Position numbers and translations under genes: made by a program | Shown: positions 1-8,671 of the stretch, one piece after another | How the letters are laid out: the number at the start of each line of letters is the position of its first letter | Numbering within the stretch: the stretch's first letter is position 1 | The notes under the pieces: generated by a model | Database searches by the model: none | The model's input: only the letters and a program-made list of their open reading frames with translations | Told to the model about the DNA's origin: nothing | Assembly (NCBI GenBank): GCA_016928155.1 | Contig: JAFGLG010000002.1 | Location: forward strand, 124,001-188,000 | Direction: 5' to 3' | Length of the DNA stretch: 64,000 bases | Origin: Candidatus Woesearchaeota archaeon | Lineage (GTDB): Archaea; Nanobdellota; Nanobdellia; Woesearchaeales; JAFGLG01

Positions 1-1
1 A

Positions 2-184
2 AAGGCCATAATCAAGGTGCACGAGAGCCCGCTTGTCCAGAGCTACAAGAAGATAAAGGAATGCGTCGTGACCGGATCAGTGCTTGCCGGGATGATGGGA
101 TTCTGCTTTGACAAGGATCTTGAATATGAGGAAAAGAACTGCATGTCAAAAGGGGATACGTCCTGCCAGTTCATACTCAAATGA
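2..184 (+). CDS. V4R (4-vinyl reductase-like) domain protein, C-terminal fragment
   Basis: Only the last 60 residues are in the window; the 5' part lies upstream. The fragment has the C-terminal signature of V4R small-molecule-binding domains: a Cys followed by a Gly-rich helix (C21, G25, G30, G33), then E44, C47, GD at 51-52 and C55-Q-F. V4R domains are ligand or metal sensing modules found alone or fused to regulators and in hydrocarbon-binding proteins. The reading frame is open from base 2 and ends at TGA 182-184. What is fused upstream cannot be seen. Confidence 0.75.
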   Translation, partial: KAIIKVHESPLVQSYKKIKECVVTGSVLAGMMGFCFDKDLEYEEKNCMSKGDTSCQFILK

Positions 185-249
185 TAAGGAATTAGGTTTT
201 ATAATGAACTATTAGGTTTGATAAGTGTCTGTTAGTCTTCTGGGGCAAT

Positions 250-345
250 ACTTTATAAATGAAAACAAAGTATTTATAAATGAGTAAATGCTACAATCAC
301 CACTAGATAGTGGTTTTATCTATCTATGATCAGGATGGGATTGGA
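250..345 (+). promoter_or_regulatory. Promoter and 16-bp inverted repeat ahead of the 490-aa gene
   Basis: Two TATA-like stretches (ctttataaat near 250 and tatttataaa near 271) precede a 7-bp inverted repeat ACCACTA-GA-TAGTGGT at 299-314. With initiation about 25 nt after the second TATA box the repeat would lie at or near the transcript 5' end, so it could be an operator or a 5' hairpin. Seen in sequence; function is inferred. Confidence 0.4.
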
Positions 346-1818
346 ATGGAATTTGACATATACAGGATTGAAGAGGGTATGCTGACAGCGCAAAATGCCT
401 GGATAAAAGCCCTCGAGAGAATCAACAGGAAAAGAAGGGATAAGGATGCGATCAGGCCAATCAGCGAATGGCTGTTCAGCCTCGGCCCGGATGCACATTA
501 TGAAAGAGTCAGTGTCCTGGACGAAAGGGGAGCATCAGCAAGGGTCTTCAGATCAAGGCTGGTGAACGGGACAGAATCACTGGAACAGATACAATTTGTC
601 GAGAAACTATATACTTTCAACAAACTCAGGGAAATGGAAAGCCACTGGAAAAAATCCTTTGAGATGATCACCACACTTGATGACACCATCCAGAGCCTTG
701 AAGGAGCGCAAGACCACGACTCAATAATAGAACTTGTCAGGAAAAAATACCAGCGGAGAGAACAGGCCCGCGAGAGGCAGGCGACAGAGAAAGACTTCAA
801 TTTTCTGTGGAACTTATTTGTCCAGCAGCTTGGAGTCTTCCTGGGCACCTCAGTCGACCTCGGACTAAAGGGTATTGCAGTCCCTGCAGAGACATATGCC
901 ATAAATGGAGAAACTCTCTCTGTGTACCAGAACATGTACAGCACGACATTCCAGGACTACATCGGCAGAATGGAGGATGACATGCAAGGCCTGACCCTCA
1001 AGCAATGGCTGAGGATGAAAGAGACAAGACAGACAGGAGACTACCAACTCATGCCGGTAAGAGGGGAACTTGATATGGACCCTTCGAGCGAGAGGGTATA
1101 TGAAATCGCACTGCTGACCCTGGGTGCAGCAGAGCTTGTAGCAGCAAGAGTCAGGGCAGGATGGAAAGACAGGGACTGGAAACTCCTGAACACGGTACTA
1201 ATACCACAGCATACTGGAGACAGATGGGAATACAGGATAGCACTGATAGACCAGGCATCATGGAGCCCTTACGGTGAACTCTACTCAATGCTCACACCAT
1301 CGGAGAAGTGCCTGATATACCCATCCGAGAGCCCGGATGTGGTGGAGATGACGATAAGAGCAGCACCTACAAGAAGAATCCTCGGAGCTGTCGGAACATT
1401 CTGGCATAACTGGGAACTGCCTAGGATCATGACTGAACACCTAAAGGACTGGCAAGAAAAGACAGGATACCACAGATGGACATTCGCGACTGAGCTTGAT
1501 GATCCGCAGATGCTGGCAAGCGAATTCCTCAGTATGCTCGGGCTGTATGAGGACATTTTCCAGCAGAACCCTGTGCTTCAGGCAAAGGAATACTGCACAA
1601 GGAGGGCCCAATTCATCATAGGGGAATATGCACTGGATGTACCTGAACCACTCCAGCCATTAATACCCCTCTTCAGGAAAGCCATCCTTGGCAGGCATGA
1701 CTACACTGCAGAGAAATTCCTTGCAGATATAAAGGACGCCTGCAACAAGATACTGCCAGACGGCATAAATGATGACAACTACTCATTCAGGGACGGAGTG
1801 CTCAGATATAACAAGTGA
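346..1818 (+). CDS. Hypothetical soluble protein, 490 aa
   Basis: I do not recognise the family. ATG 346 is preferred over the in-frame GTG at 310 because the latter lies inside the inverted repeat of the promoter. The protein is mainly charged and helical, has no signal peptide or membrane segment, and contains a basic stretch near residues 130-150 (RRKKYQRREQARERQ). It is bounded by a convergent antiporter gene 22 nt downstream. Long uninterrupted frame and codon usage like its neighbours support a real gene; no function can be assigned. Confidence 0.7.
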   Translation: MEFDIYRIEEGMLTAQNAWIKALERINRKRRDKDAIRPISEWLFSLGPDAHYERVSVLDERGASARVFRSRLVNGTESLEQIQFVEKLYTFNKLREMESHWKKSFEMITTLDDTIQSLEGAQDHDSIIELVRKKYQRREQARERQATEKDFNFLWNLFVQQLGVFLGTSVDLGLKGIAVPAETYAINGETLSVYQNMYSTTFQDYIGRMEDDMQGLTLKQWLRMKETRQTGDYQLMPVRGELDMDPSSERVYEIALLTLGAAELVAARVRAGWKDRDWKLLNTVLIPQHTGDRWEYRIALIDQASWSPYGELYSMLTPSEKCLIYPSESPDVVEMTIRAAPTRRILGAVGTFWHNWELPRIMTEHLKDWQEKTGYHRWTFATELDDPQMLASEFLSMLGLYEDIFQQNPVLQAKEYCTRRAQFIIGEYALDVPEPLQPLIPLFRKAILGRHDYTAEKFLADIKDACNKILPDGINDDNYSFRDGVLRYNK

Positions 1819-1840
1819 TCTTCCCAGATATATCAAATTA

Positions 1841-3133
1841 TCATCTTGCAGATCTCTTCTGACTAACCAAAGTCTTCACAGATTTCACAGGCTTCATAGT
1901 CTTCACAGGCTTTGCCGGCTTCTTGGGCTCAACCTTGAGTATCACCTCAGCAGGATGAGGGGCAGTCCTGATGAAGAACTTGGAGAATCTCGATACAACA
2001 GTCGAGAGAATCACACTGTAGATCATGAAAAAAAGAGTGAGGTCAAGTATCTTAGAGATGCCCATGATATTGAAAGCGGCAAGAGAGAAGATGACAGTCG
2101 CCACTGCAATGCCTTTAGGCATATTAAGAGTCATGAACCAGATCTCCCTCAACTTCAGATCCTTCCTGAAAACCAAAATGACTGTGAAATACCTTATCAT
2201 GATATACAATACAAAGAGTATCAGGCTCTTGACATAGAAGACCCAGTTCAATGGTACCTTCACAACAAGACCGACAAGAACAAAAACCAAAATCTCAAGC
2301 GACATAGTGAATATAGATGAGTATTTCTGGACCTCTGCTTTCTTGAATATGGTGCTTGAACCGAAGAAAAGGCCCAGAGTCGTCACAGCCAAGACCCCGT
2401 TGCCGCCGAGATTCTCAGCAAGGACATAAGAGAGCATTGCAGTCACAAAAAGAGCGAAAGGGCTGAGAACAGGGCTGTAGAACCTGCTCATGATCCTGAA
2501 GACGACAACACCAATCAGGATACCGGCACCGATCCCTGATACAAACTGCTGAAGGAAAGGAGCCAGCTGCATCACAACCTGACTCAGCTCAAGCTTCCCC
2601 GGAGTTGTCATCATCACATCTATGATTATGAAAGGCAGGATCACAGTGAACGGTGTGTTGATGAGGGATTCAAGCTGGAGAATCTTGACAATCCTGTTAT
2701 CCTCACCCTTGAACATGGTTATGATGACGTCTGCAGCAGTGGCGCCCATAATCGCTGAGAAAATCATGCAGACAGCCACAGAACCTATGTTGAAGGTTAT
2801 ATACGTGAAGAAGCTCAAGAAAATGAGATTGAACAGGATGAAAAATATGACCAGCTTTATGACCTTGACAGAAAGGGTGTCGAACTCCTTCCACTTGAAC
2901 TCGCTGGCCCCCTCGAACACTATGAGGACAAGAGCAAGGATACCTATGCTCGAGAGGAAAACAGGCGGGAACTCCACCAGAGGCTTGCCGCCGACATGGA
3001 TATTCCTCAGGATCATCCCAACCAATATGAGGAAAAGCACATTCGTCATGCGGACCTTCTCGCTGAAGATCGTGAAAACAAGACCTATGAGCAGCACAAC
3101 CGCCAACTGGGTAATTATCAGCATCGGGTCCAT
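1841..3133 (-). CDS. Cation:proton antiporter, CPA1/NhaP-like
   Basis: A 430-aa integral membrane protein with about 11-12 hydrophobic segments. It carries the antiporter core pattern: an A-T-A-A-D segment near residue 133 (family: A-T-D-P-V) followed by ESLINTP near 158 (family: ESLxND). This is the Na+(K+)/H+ exchanger fold that uses membrane-embedded acids to swap cations for protons. The last 40 residues form a repetitive K-P-V tail in the cytoplasm (KPVKTMKPVKSVK). It sits 24 nt downstream of the KaiC-like gene on the same strand and is probably the last gene of that operon, suggesting its synthesis is tied to the KaiC-like ATPases. Ion specificity cannot be told. Confidence 0.85.
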   Translation of the reverse strand: MDPMLIITQLAVVLLIGLVFTIFSEKVRMTNVLFLILVGMILRNIHVGGKPLVEFPPVFLSSIGILALVLIVFEGASEFKWKEFDTLSVKVIKLVIFFILFNLIFLSFFTYITFNIGSVAVCMIFSAIMGATAADVIITMFKGEDNRIVKILQLESLINTPFTVILPFIIIDVMMTTPGKLELSQVVMQLAPFLQQFVSGIGAGILIGVVVFRIMSRFYSPVLSPFALFVTAMLSYVLAENLGGNGVLAVTTLGLFFGSSTIFKKAEVQKYSSIFTMSLEILVFVLVGLVVKVPLNWVFYVKSLILFVLYIMIRYFTVILVFRKDLKLREIWFMTLNMPKGIAVATVIFSLAAFNIMGISKILDLTLFFMIYSVILSTVVSRFSKFFIRTAPHPAEVILKVEPKKPAKPVKTMKPVKSVKTLVSQKRSAR

Positions 3134-3157
3134 TCCATATCACATCAGTCAAGCGGA

Positions 3158-3901
3158 TCAGTATTCAAATCCGCTAATATGCATCCCTCTTCTCCCGAAA
3201 TGCATCATCTGCAATCCAGGCTCAATATTGGTTTTCCTCATCTTCCTGACCTGCAAGGTCCGATAGACAGTCTTCCCCATCTCCATCATCTTCAGCTGCA
3301 ATACACTGTCACACGCGAATTCAGAGACACTGTCCCTGGTCAGATACCTGGTCCCGGGCGCAGAATCAGAGATGAACAAGCATGTCGCACCAAGGCCCAT
3401 GATCCTTGAGATCAGGATGTAAATAAACTGCTGCATCTCGAACTCCCCGCCCAGCGAACTCGGCTGAAGCTCATGGATCTCCCACTTTGTCCTTGTCCTC
3501 ACCTTGACAGGAAGCTTGTACATCGATGCATTGATGGCCATGATGGAAAGGGAATCAATGACAATGCGCTTCGCCTTGACCTTCCTGGAAGCGCTCCTGA
3601 TTGCACTGAAGATGTCAAAATTTGACATGTCAACGGGTATCTTCAGAAAATTTATCCTGCTGTTGAACCTGTTGAAATCCATGCCGAACTGCCTCGCCTG
3701 CTGCTTCAGATTGATCGGTTTTTCCTCGATCGTCACATACAGTCCGTTCTCGCCATTCATGGCACCCTGATAAAGGAACTGGAGACCGAAGATGCTCTTG
3801 CCTGTACCAGGACCGCCGCAAACCAGCACTGAGCTCCTGCAGGGTATGCCTCCCTGGATGAGCTTATCAAGACCCAGGATGCCTGACTTAATCCTATTCA
3901 T
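3158..3901 (-). CDS. KaiC-like RecA-family ATPase, copy A
   Basis: Single-domain KaiC-like ATPase of 247 aa. Seen: N-terminal GLDKLIQGG strand, Walker A GGPGTGKS (about 29-36), the paired catalytic glutamates in YVTIEEKP, Walker B RIVIDSLS, and C-terminal EFACD and VRKMRKT motifs typical of KaiC relatives. Archaeal single-domain KaiC proteins act as ATP-driven signalling switches, often with output proteins. It is a close paralogue of the gene at 4622-5365 (same length, same C-terminal FEY ending). Its ATG overlaps the end of the winged-helix gene by 8 nt, so translation is coupled. The partner or output is not known; the antiporter downstream is a candidate. Confidence 0.85.
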   Translation of the reverse strand: MNRIKSGILGLDKLIQGGIPCRSSVLVCGGPGTGKSIFGLQFLYQGAMNGENGLYVTIEEKPINLKQQARQFGMDFNRFNSRINFLKIPVDMSNFDIFSAIRSASRKVKAKRIVIDSLSIMAINASMYKLPVKVRTRTKWEIHELQPSSLGGEFEMQQFIYILISRIMGLGATCLFISDSAPGTRYLTRDSVSEFACDSVLQLKMMEMGKTVYRTLQVRKMRKTNIEPGLQMMHFGRRGMHISGFEY

Positions 3902-4157
3902 GCTCTTCCCTCATCAACTCATGCATCACCCTCAGCTTCTCAATCTGGGTGGGCCATGCGACCAATGCCCTGTCGAGCTTCTTTGTCCTTATCTTGCTCT
4001 GCTTGGCAAGCATGTCAAAATGGTATTTTATCTTCGAGATATTGGATACAGTGGTCTCCAGCCCGAGTGTCCTGCACACACCTGACGGGTGTATCGGCCA
4101 TTCCTTCTGGATTATCTCATATACCTTCTGTGTCAGTCTCTTTGCGTTCAGTTTCAT
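3894..4157 (-). CDS. Small winged-helix protein in the KaiC operon
   Basis: 87 aa starting at ATG 4157, one base after the stop of the flavodoxin-like gene; an upstream in-frame ATG would run into that gene and is rejected. The sequence reads as a winged helix: helices around QKVYEIIQKEWPIHPSGVCRTLG and VSNISKIKYHFDMLAKQSKI, then a basic C-terminal part. Likely a DNA-binding or protein-binding adaptor for the KaiC pair. It overlaps the next KaiC gene by 8 nt. Family membership is inferred from pattern only. Confidence 0.65.
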   Translation of the reverse strand: MKLNAKRLTQKVYEIIQKEWPIHPSGVCRTLGLETTVSNISKIKYHFDMLAKQSKIRTKKLDRALVAWPTQIEKLRVMHELMREEHE

Positions 4158-4158
4158 C

Positions 4159-4602
4159 TCAATACATCCAGATGTATTTGGCGTATGCTTTTGCCTTCTC
4201 AAGCTCGCCTGCATCCAACTTCCCATGATCGTCTTCGAATAGATCAAGGTGCTTGGCCACAACATTCAGCCTTATCATCCTCATGAACTTCTCTATCCTC
4301 TTGCTCGCACTGCCGGCAAGGGTGTGCTTCAGCCTTAGCCCGAAAGCTGCACCAGCCTTGAACTGCACATTCTTCCCACGGATGTAGCTGAGGAATCCCA
4401 TGACCTTGTTCGATGCACCCCAGTTCACTGTATCGCTCCCTATCAGGAAAAGATCTGCTGAGGTTATGTCCCTGTCGCTCACCTTGTCTATGGGCTTCTC
4501 AGATATGCTCATGCTGTTCCCCTTGACAGACCTCAGGGACTGCATCATTGCATCTGCCACTTTCTTCAGGACAATGCCATCATAGACGATGAGTATGTTC
4601 AT
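4159..4602 (-). CDS. Flavodoxin-like protein
   Basis: 147 aa with a flavodoxin-type layout: N-terminal beta strand MNILIVYDG, then KKVADAM, a second strand ADLFLIGSDTVNWGAS (family: ADxIIIGSPTxxGxxS), the central AAFGLRLKHTLAGSA segment and a C-terminal GELEKAKAYAKY helix. Flavodoxin domains bind FMN and move electrons, or act as redox sensors. The phosphate loop after strand 1 is weak (YDGIVLKKVAD lacks the usual T/S-x-T-G-N-T), so FMN binding may be altered. It lies between the two KaiC-like genes, 19 nt from the upstream one and 1 nt from the winged-helix gene. Redox input to the KaiC pair is a reasonable inference. Confidence 0.7.
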   Translation of the reverse strand: MNILIVYDGIVLKKVADAMMQSLRSVKGNSMSISEKPIDKVSDRDITSADLFLIGSDTVNWGASNKVMGFLSYIRGKNVQFKAGAAFGLRLKHTLAGSASKRIEKFMRMIRLNVVAKHLDLFEDDHGKLDAGELEKAKAYAKYIWMY

Positions 4603-4621
4603 TTTCTCCTTCTCATGCCTT

Positions 4622-5365
4622 TCAGTATTCGAATGGCTTTATGACAAGACCATCCTTGGAGAAATCCAGGAGCTGAAGGCCTGGGACGATCTTCGTCTTC
4701 CTCATCTTCTTTATCTCGACTGTCCTGTTCACGGTCTTGCCCATCTCCATCAGCTTGACCTGGATGAGGCCGTCGCAGGCGAACTCAGAGACTGTATCCC
4801 TGGTGAGATAATTCTCTGCCTGCGGAGAATCTGCAATGAAAAGGGTTGTCGCACCCAAGTCACTCATGCGTGCAACAAAGATATAGATGAACTGCTGGGT
4901 CTCCTCGCCCTGATTGAGCGCGCTCGGCTGGATCTCGGTTCTCGCAAACCTGGCCTTGGTCTTGACCTTGATCGGAAGCCTGTACATCGGGCCATTGATG
5001 GCAAGGATAGAAAGAGAATCCAGAACAACCCTCTGCGCCTTGATCCTCTTCGCCTCTTTCTCTATCAATGACATGATATCGACATTCGCCTCATCTATAG
5101 GCACCTTGAGGAATGAGACCCTATTCTTGTATTTGGCAAAATTCCAGCCGAACTGGACAGCCTGCTGCAAGAGATTCTGAGGCTTTTCCTCAATAGAGAC
5201 ATACAAGCCGTTCTCGCCTTTCTGGACACCTTCCCAGAGGAACTGGAGACCGAAGATACTCTTGCCAGTACCCGGACCGCCGCAAAGAACAATAGAACTC
5301 TTCTCAGGGAAACCACCTTGGATAAGCTTGTCAAGACCTTTTATCCCGCTGCTAACTCTTTTCAT
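4622..5365 (-). CDS. KaiC-like RecA-family ATPase, copy B
   Basis: 247 aa, first gene of the operon. Seen: GLDKLIQGG, Walker A GGPGTGKS (29-36), YVSIEEKP with the double Glu, Walker B RVVLDSLS, then LTRDTVSEFACDG and KKMRKTKIVPG. Start ATG follows AAGAGGTGG with 5-nt spacing, a strong SD. A TATA-like gaatataata lies upstream near 5385. Paralogue of the gene at 3158-3901; two equal-length paralogues in one operon could form a hetero-oligomer. No second RecA domain is present, unlike cyanobacterial KaiC. Confidence 0.87.
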   Translation of the reverse strand: MKRVSSGIKGLDKLIQGGFPEKSSIVLCGGPGTGKSIFGLQFLWEGVQKGENGLYVSIEEKPQNLLQQAVQFGWNFAKYKNRVSFLKVPIDEANVDIMSLIEKEAKRIKAQRVVLDSLSILAINGPMYRLPIKVKTKARFARTEIQPSALNQGEETQQFIYIFVARMSDLGATTLFIADSPQAENYLTRDTVSEFACDGLIQVKLMEMGKTVNRTVEIKKMRKTKIVPGLQLLDFSKDGLVIKPFEY

Positions 5366-5503
5366 CTTTCCACCTCTTGGATATTGAATATTATATTCAG
5401 CTAATTCAGCTATTACTTATTAGGCTAGCATAGTCTGATTTAAATAGTTTTTGCAACATACTGCAAATTAGTACTGGAGAATAGAGAAAATTTCAATGAA
5501 ATC

Positions 5504-5581
5504 TCAATCTGAAATATGGATCTAAAACATCAATCCAAAATATCAACCTGGAATATGAATCTGAAACATCAATCTGACTCC
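5504..5581. repeat. Six tandem copies of a 13-bp unit
   Basis: Units of exactly 13 bp beginning TCAATCTGAAATA repeat six times with a few changes each (5504, 5517, 5530, 5543, 5556, 5569). The last unit includes the stop codon of the radical SAM gene, so the array lies in its 3' untranslated region and upstream of the KaiC operon promoter. Confidence 0.85.
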
Positions 5582-7089
5582 AGTTTTGACTTCACATGGC
5601 GAGAAAAAAACTCAAAGTCTGACTTCAACCCCTTCTTTTTTCTCCTAATATCATCCTCAGACATCTCATTGAATCTGGCATGGATCCTAAGCTTCTCCAT
5701 TGAAGCAAAATATATCATCCCGGCAATATCCTTCCTGCTGAAAAAATCAGTCTCAAAACCAATAAGATCAGACCAGTGCCTGCTCTTCCTTATTGCCAGG
5801 GATATCTTCGACAAGGTGCTGAAATTAATCTTCACGCCAAACTTCTCAGGATCCCTGAACAATACAGAACCGGGATCTATCAGCATCAAGTAGCACATCG
5901 TAGCATAGACCGGATTTCCGACAAAATCATCCTTGTACTTCCGGGACATGCTGTACAATCTCGACATCATCCTCAGAGAATCCCTGACACCGCCCAGATC
6001 CTGGAAAGGCAATGGCGACATGAAAAAATATGACTGATGCACCTGATTCCTCGCAAGCAGGTGAAGCTGCTTCTCAATCTGGGCATTGGTATAATTGCGC
6101 CCGAGCCTCATCCTGAGACTCTCATCAGCAGTCTCCGGAGACATGGAGAAGCCCACATCAATCCCGGATCTTTTCCACATGGAGAGGAAGCCGGAATCCA
6201 TGGGGAAGAAAAGCTCTCCCCTCAGCACCACATCAAGCCTCTCATTTTTCAGCTCTGAGAAGAATGAATCCAATGCTTTCCGGGGAAGCAGCCTCAGATC
6301 ACCGTACAAAAAAATGTAGTCCCTGCCGATGCCCTTGAGCGCCCTGAACTGGCTGACAATATCCTTGATATCAGGATGAGAGACTGATCTGCGGCAGAAA
6401 TTCGATGCATAGGAATCCTTTGATCCCCCACAGAATACGCAATCCTGGGTACAGCCCCTTATCATCGGTATGTTCGCCCGCCTAGCAGAAAAATCATCCT
6501 TCTTCTCGACGACAAGATCATATCTTGAATAATTGAAAGCCTGGGACCTTGGGACAGTGATCCCTGCTTTCCCGGATCCTGCTCTGGATCCCATCATGAG
6601 ATTGCCCGGGAAAGCCTTCCTCTCGCCCAAGAGATATCTCACGATGTCAATGATCCTATGATCGCACTCAGCAAGTATTATGCCATCGACAAAACCAAAA
6701 CGAGCCATGATCTCCTGCCTGAAAAATGTCGCAGAGAGGCCGCCCAGCACAACAACCGAATCAGGATATCTCCTCTTAAGATAGGAAGCCAGCTTCAAAG
6801 CAGAATTCGCATGCACGCTCCAGTGCAGTGAGATCGCGAAGATCCTAGACCTGAACCTGGAGAAGAACCTGTCCAAATCAATCTTGATATCCTTATCCTT
6901 GCAGAAAGAAGCAAGGTTGAGGATCCTTGTCTTATACCCAGCCATGTCAACCTGATCTGCAAGATTCAGCAGGCCCACCGGAAAACTCGGGAACTGGTTC
7001 CCGTAGCCAGTCTCAGAATCCAGGAATCCGGAGTATCCTGACCTAGGACTGATCAATGCAGGAGGATGAATAAAGAGGATATCATACAT
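5569..7089 (-). CDS. B12-binding radical SAM protein
   Basis: 506 aa from ATG 7089, which follows AGGGGAAGG; a TTG 24 nt upstream is less likely. Residues 1-150 look like a cobalamin-binding Rossmann domain of the radical SAM methylase type (ILFIHPP at the N terminus, FPVGLLNLAD, VVVLGG). A classic CxxxCxxC iron-sulfur motif is at C213, C217 and C220 (RGCTQDCVFCGG), followed by a TIM-barrel-like part (FLYGDLRLLP, GFSMSPETADESLRMRLGR). Such enzymes use S-adenosylmethionine and a [4Fe-4S] cluster for methylation or rearrangement of varied substrates; the substrate here cannot be told. It is monocistronic as far as can be seen, divergent from the PIN-Rpo7 cluster. Confidence 0.87.
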   Translation of the reverse strand: MYDILFIHPPALISPRSGYSGFLDSETGYGNQFPSFPVGLLNLADQVDMAGYKTRILNLASFCKDKDIKIDLDRFFSRFRSRIFAISLHWSVHANSALKLASYLKRRYPDSVVVLGGLSATFFRQEIMARFGFVDGIILAECDHRIIDIVRYLLGERKAFPGNLMMGSRAGSGKAGITVPRSQAFNYSRYDLVVEKKDDFSARRANIPMIRGCTQDCVFCGGSKDSYASNFCRRSVSHPDIKDIVSQFRALKGIGRDYIFLYGDLRLLPRKALDSFFSELKNERLDVVLRGELFFPMDSGFLSMWKRSGIDVGFSMSPETADESLRMRLGRNYTNAQIEKQLHLLARNQVHQSYFFMSPLPFQDLGGVRDSLRMMSRLYSMSRKYKDDFVGNPVYATMCYLMLIDPGSVLFRDPEKFGVKINFSTLSKISLAIRKSRHWSDLIGFETDFFSRKDIAGMIYFASMEKLRIHARFNEMSEDDIRRKKKGLKSDFEFFSRHVKSKLESD

Positions 7090-7188
7090 CCTTCCCCTTA
7101 TCTGATCATACAATAAAAGAATTTGGGTTACAGGATTTGTATTATGGCATCAATAAATTATATAAAGACAGGTTGCAGGCAATCAGTG

Positions 7189-7572
7189 ATGGAGAAGATA
7201 GTGCTAGACACAAATTTTGTCATGATCCCTGCTGAGTTCGGCATCGATGTTTTCAAAGAGATAAGGAATTGCTTGGATTGCCAATATAAGCTTTTTATTG
7301 TCGATAAAACAATCAAAGAGCTTGAAAAAATTCTGGAAAAGGGAAAAGGGAAAGAAAAAAGCTCTGCAAAGCTCGCTCTGGACCTCATAAAAGCAAAAGC
7401 TTTAAATATAATCCCAATGGAATCACCAGAATATACGGACCGCTTGCTCTTAGACTTGGGGGAAAAGGGATATATAATCGCAACCCAGGACAAAGAACTG
7501 AAAAGAAAACTCAAGGAAAAAGGAGCGAAGGTATTGACATTGAGACAGAAGAGAACAGTAATCTTCGGGTGA
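7189..7572 (+). CDS. PIN-domain protein, archaeal Fcf1/Utp24-like
   Basis: 127 aa. Start ATG 7189 chosen because a TATA box (aaattatataaag, about 7155-7167) lies some 25 nt ahead, giving a leaderless start. PIN residues: D7 in VLDTN, ELEKIL, DRLLLDLGEKGYIIATQDKELK with a late Asp pair. In archaea this family precedes rpo7 and is thought to act in rRNA processing as a nuclease. Here too it lies 4 nt upstream of rpo7, and the whole run PIN-rpo7-spt4-eS24-eS27 is a conserved archaeal ribosome/transcription cluster. Confidence 0.8.
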   Translation: MEKIVLDTNFVMIPAEFGIDVFKEIRNCLDCQYKLFIVDKTIKELEKILEKGKGKEKSSAKLALDLIKAKALNIIPMESPEYTDRLLLDLGEKGYIIATQDKELKRKLKEKGAKVLTLRQKRTVIFG

Positions 7573-7576
7573 AAAA

Positions 7577-8131
7577 ATGTTTTACAAGACAGAACTTCAG
7601 GATCACATAAGGGTGCCGCCGAACCTTTTCGGACTGCCAAAAGAGGAAGCAGTGATAAAGCAGATAAAGGCACAGTATGAAGGATACATATCAAAAGATC
7701 TGGGCATAGTGATTGATGTGTCGAGCGTAAAGGCTATCGGAGAAGGGGTCATCATACCCGGAGACGGCGCAAGCCACTTCGAGACGACATTCGAGCTGCT
7801 CGTGTTCAAGCCAGAGCTCCAGGAGATCATATTCGGAAGAGTGAAGGATATCGCTGACTTCGGCGCATTCATGAACATAGGCCCTATCGACGGCATGATA
7901 CATATCAGCCAGTCGATGGATGACTTCGTGAGCTTCAGCAAGGACAAGACCCTGCTCGGAAGGGATACGAAAAGGAGCCTGAAGGTCAATGACAAATGCA
8001 GGGCAAGGGTCATAGCAGTCAGCTACAAGGACATAACAAACCCAAAATTCGGGCTGACCATGAGACAGCCTTTCCTCGGAAAACTCGAGTGGATGGATGA
8101 GGATACGAACAATCCCAAGAAGAAAAAATAG
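7577..8131 (+). CDS. rpo7: DNA-directed RNA polymerase subunit Rpo7 (RpoE')
   Basis: 184 aa. N-terminal half matches the Rpb7-type tip domain (IRVPPNLFGLP, GYISKDLGIVIDV, GDGASHFETTFELLVF), C-terminal half is an S1 RNA-binding barrel (FGRVKDIADFGAFMNIGPIDGMIHISQ). With Rpo4 it forms the RNA polymerase stalk that contacts nascent RNA and helps promoter opening. Length is normal for archaea. It ends in a lysine-rich tail (NPKKKK). Starts 4 nt after the PIN gene. Confidence 0.95.
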   Translation: MFYKTELQDHIRVPPNLFGLPKEEAVIKQIKAQYEGYISKDLGIVIDVSSVKAIGEGVIIPGDGASHFETTFELLVFKPELQEIIFGRVKDIADFGAFMNIGPIDGMIHISQSMDDFVSFSKDKTLLGRDTKRSLKVNDKCRARVIAVSYKDITNPKFGLTMRQPFLGKLEWMDEDTNNPKKKK

Positions 8132-8138
8132 GTGACTT

Positions 8139-8324
8139 ATGAAAAAGAAGGCATGCAAGAACTGCAAGATCTTTGTCGAAGGCGACGAATGCCCGCTCTG
8201 CAAGGGCTCCAACTTCACCACGACCTGGAAAGGGAGACTCTTCATACTCGATGCGAAGAAATCGCAGATTGCAGAAAAAATCAGCGCGAAAGTCAAAGGC
8301 GAATACGCCATAAAGACAAGGTAG
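8139..8324 (+). CDS. spt4: Transcription elongation factor Spt4 (RpoE'')
   Basis: 61 aa zinc protein with C6/C9 and C18/C21 pairs (KACKNCKIFVEGDECPLCKG) and the Spt4 core W-K-G-R-L-F-I-L-D. Partner of Spt5 in processive elongation. Start ATG lies 7 nt after the rpo7 stop with GGTGA ahead of it (aggtgacttatg). Length is the archaeal norm. Confidence 0.93.
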   Translation: MKKKACKNCKIFVEGDECPLCKGSNFTTTWKGRLFILDAKKSQIAEKISAKVKGEYAIKTR

Positions 8325-8666
8325 ATGAAAATGGATGTAGAGGTACTAAAGGAAAACGAGACACCGTTGCTTTCAAGGAAAAGATACACTCTCAAGATAG
8401 AGAGCACAGGAGCCACACCATCAAGGAAGGAGCTCATCAAGGCAGTGTCTGCAAAGATCAAATCAAACCCAAACCTGACAATAATCAAGCATATTTACCC
8501 GCAGTTCGGAGGGAAATACACTAAGCTCATAGCCCATGTCTACAAGGACATGGATGCGCTTGAGAAGATCGAGCATGAGTACCTGATAAAGAAGCACAAG
8601 GACGAGAAGAAAAAGGATGAGAATCCTGCCCAGGCAGACGCCAAGCCTGCTGAAGCCAAGGAGTGA
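8325..8666 (+). CDS. rps24e: Small ribosomal subunit protein eS24
   Basis: 113 aa; begins immediately after the spt4 stop. Family pattern is clear: N-terminal strand with [32 protein letters not shown], then [19 protein letters not shown]. The C terminus is a low-complexity tail rich in Lys, Asp, Ala and Pro (after about residue 92) that is longer than the globular core needs. A second ATG two codons later is also possible. Confidence 0.93.
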   Translation: MKMDVEVLKENETPLLSRKRYTLKIESTGATPSRKELIKAVSAKIKSNPNLTIIKHIYPQFGGKYTKLIAHVYKDMDALEKIEHEYLIKKHKDEKKKDENPAQADAKPAEAKE

Positions 8667-8671
8667 TCAAG

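Noticed and set aside
1769-2320. Long plus-strand frame opposite the antiporter gene
   Set aside because: Lies fully antisense to the antiporter; no SD or family pattern, only a codon shadow.
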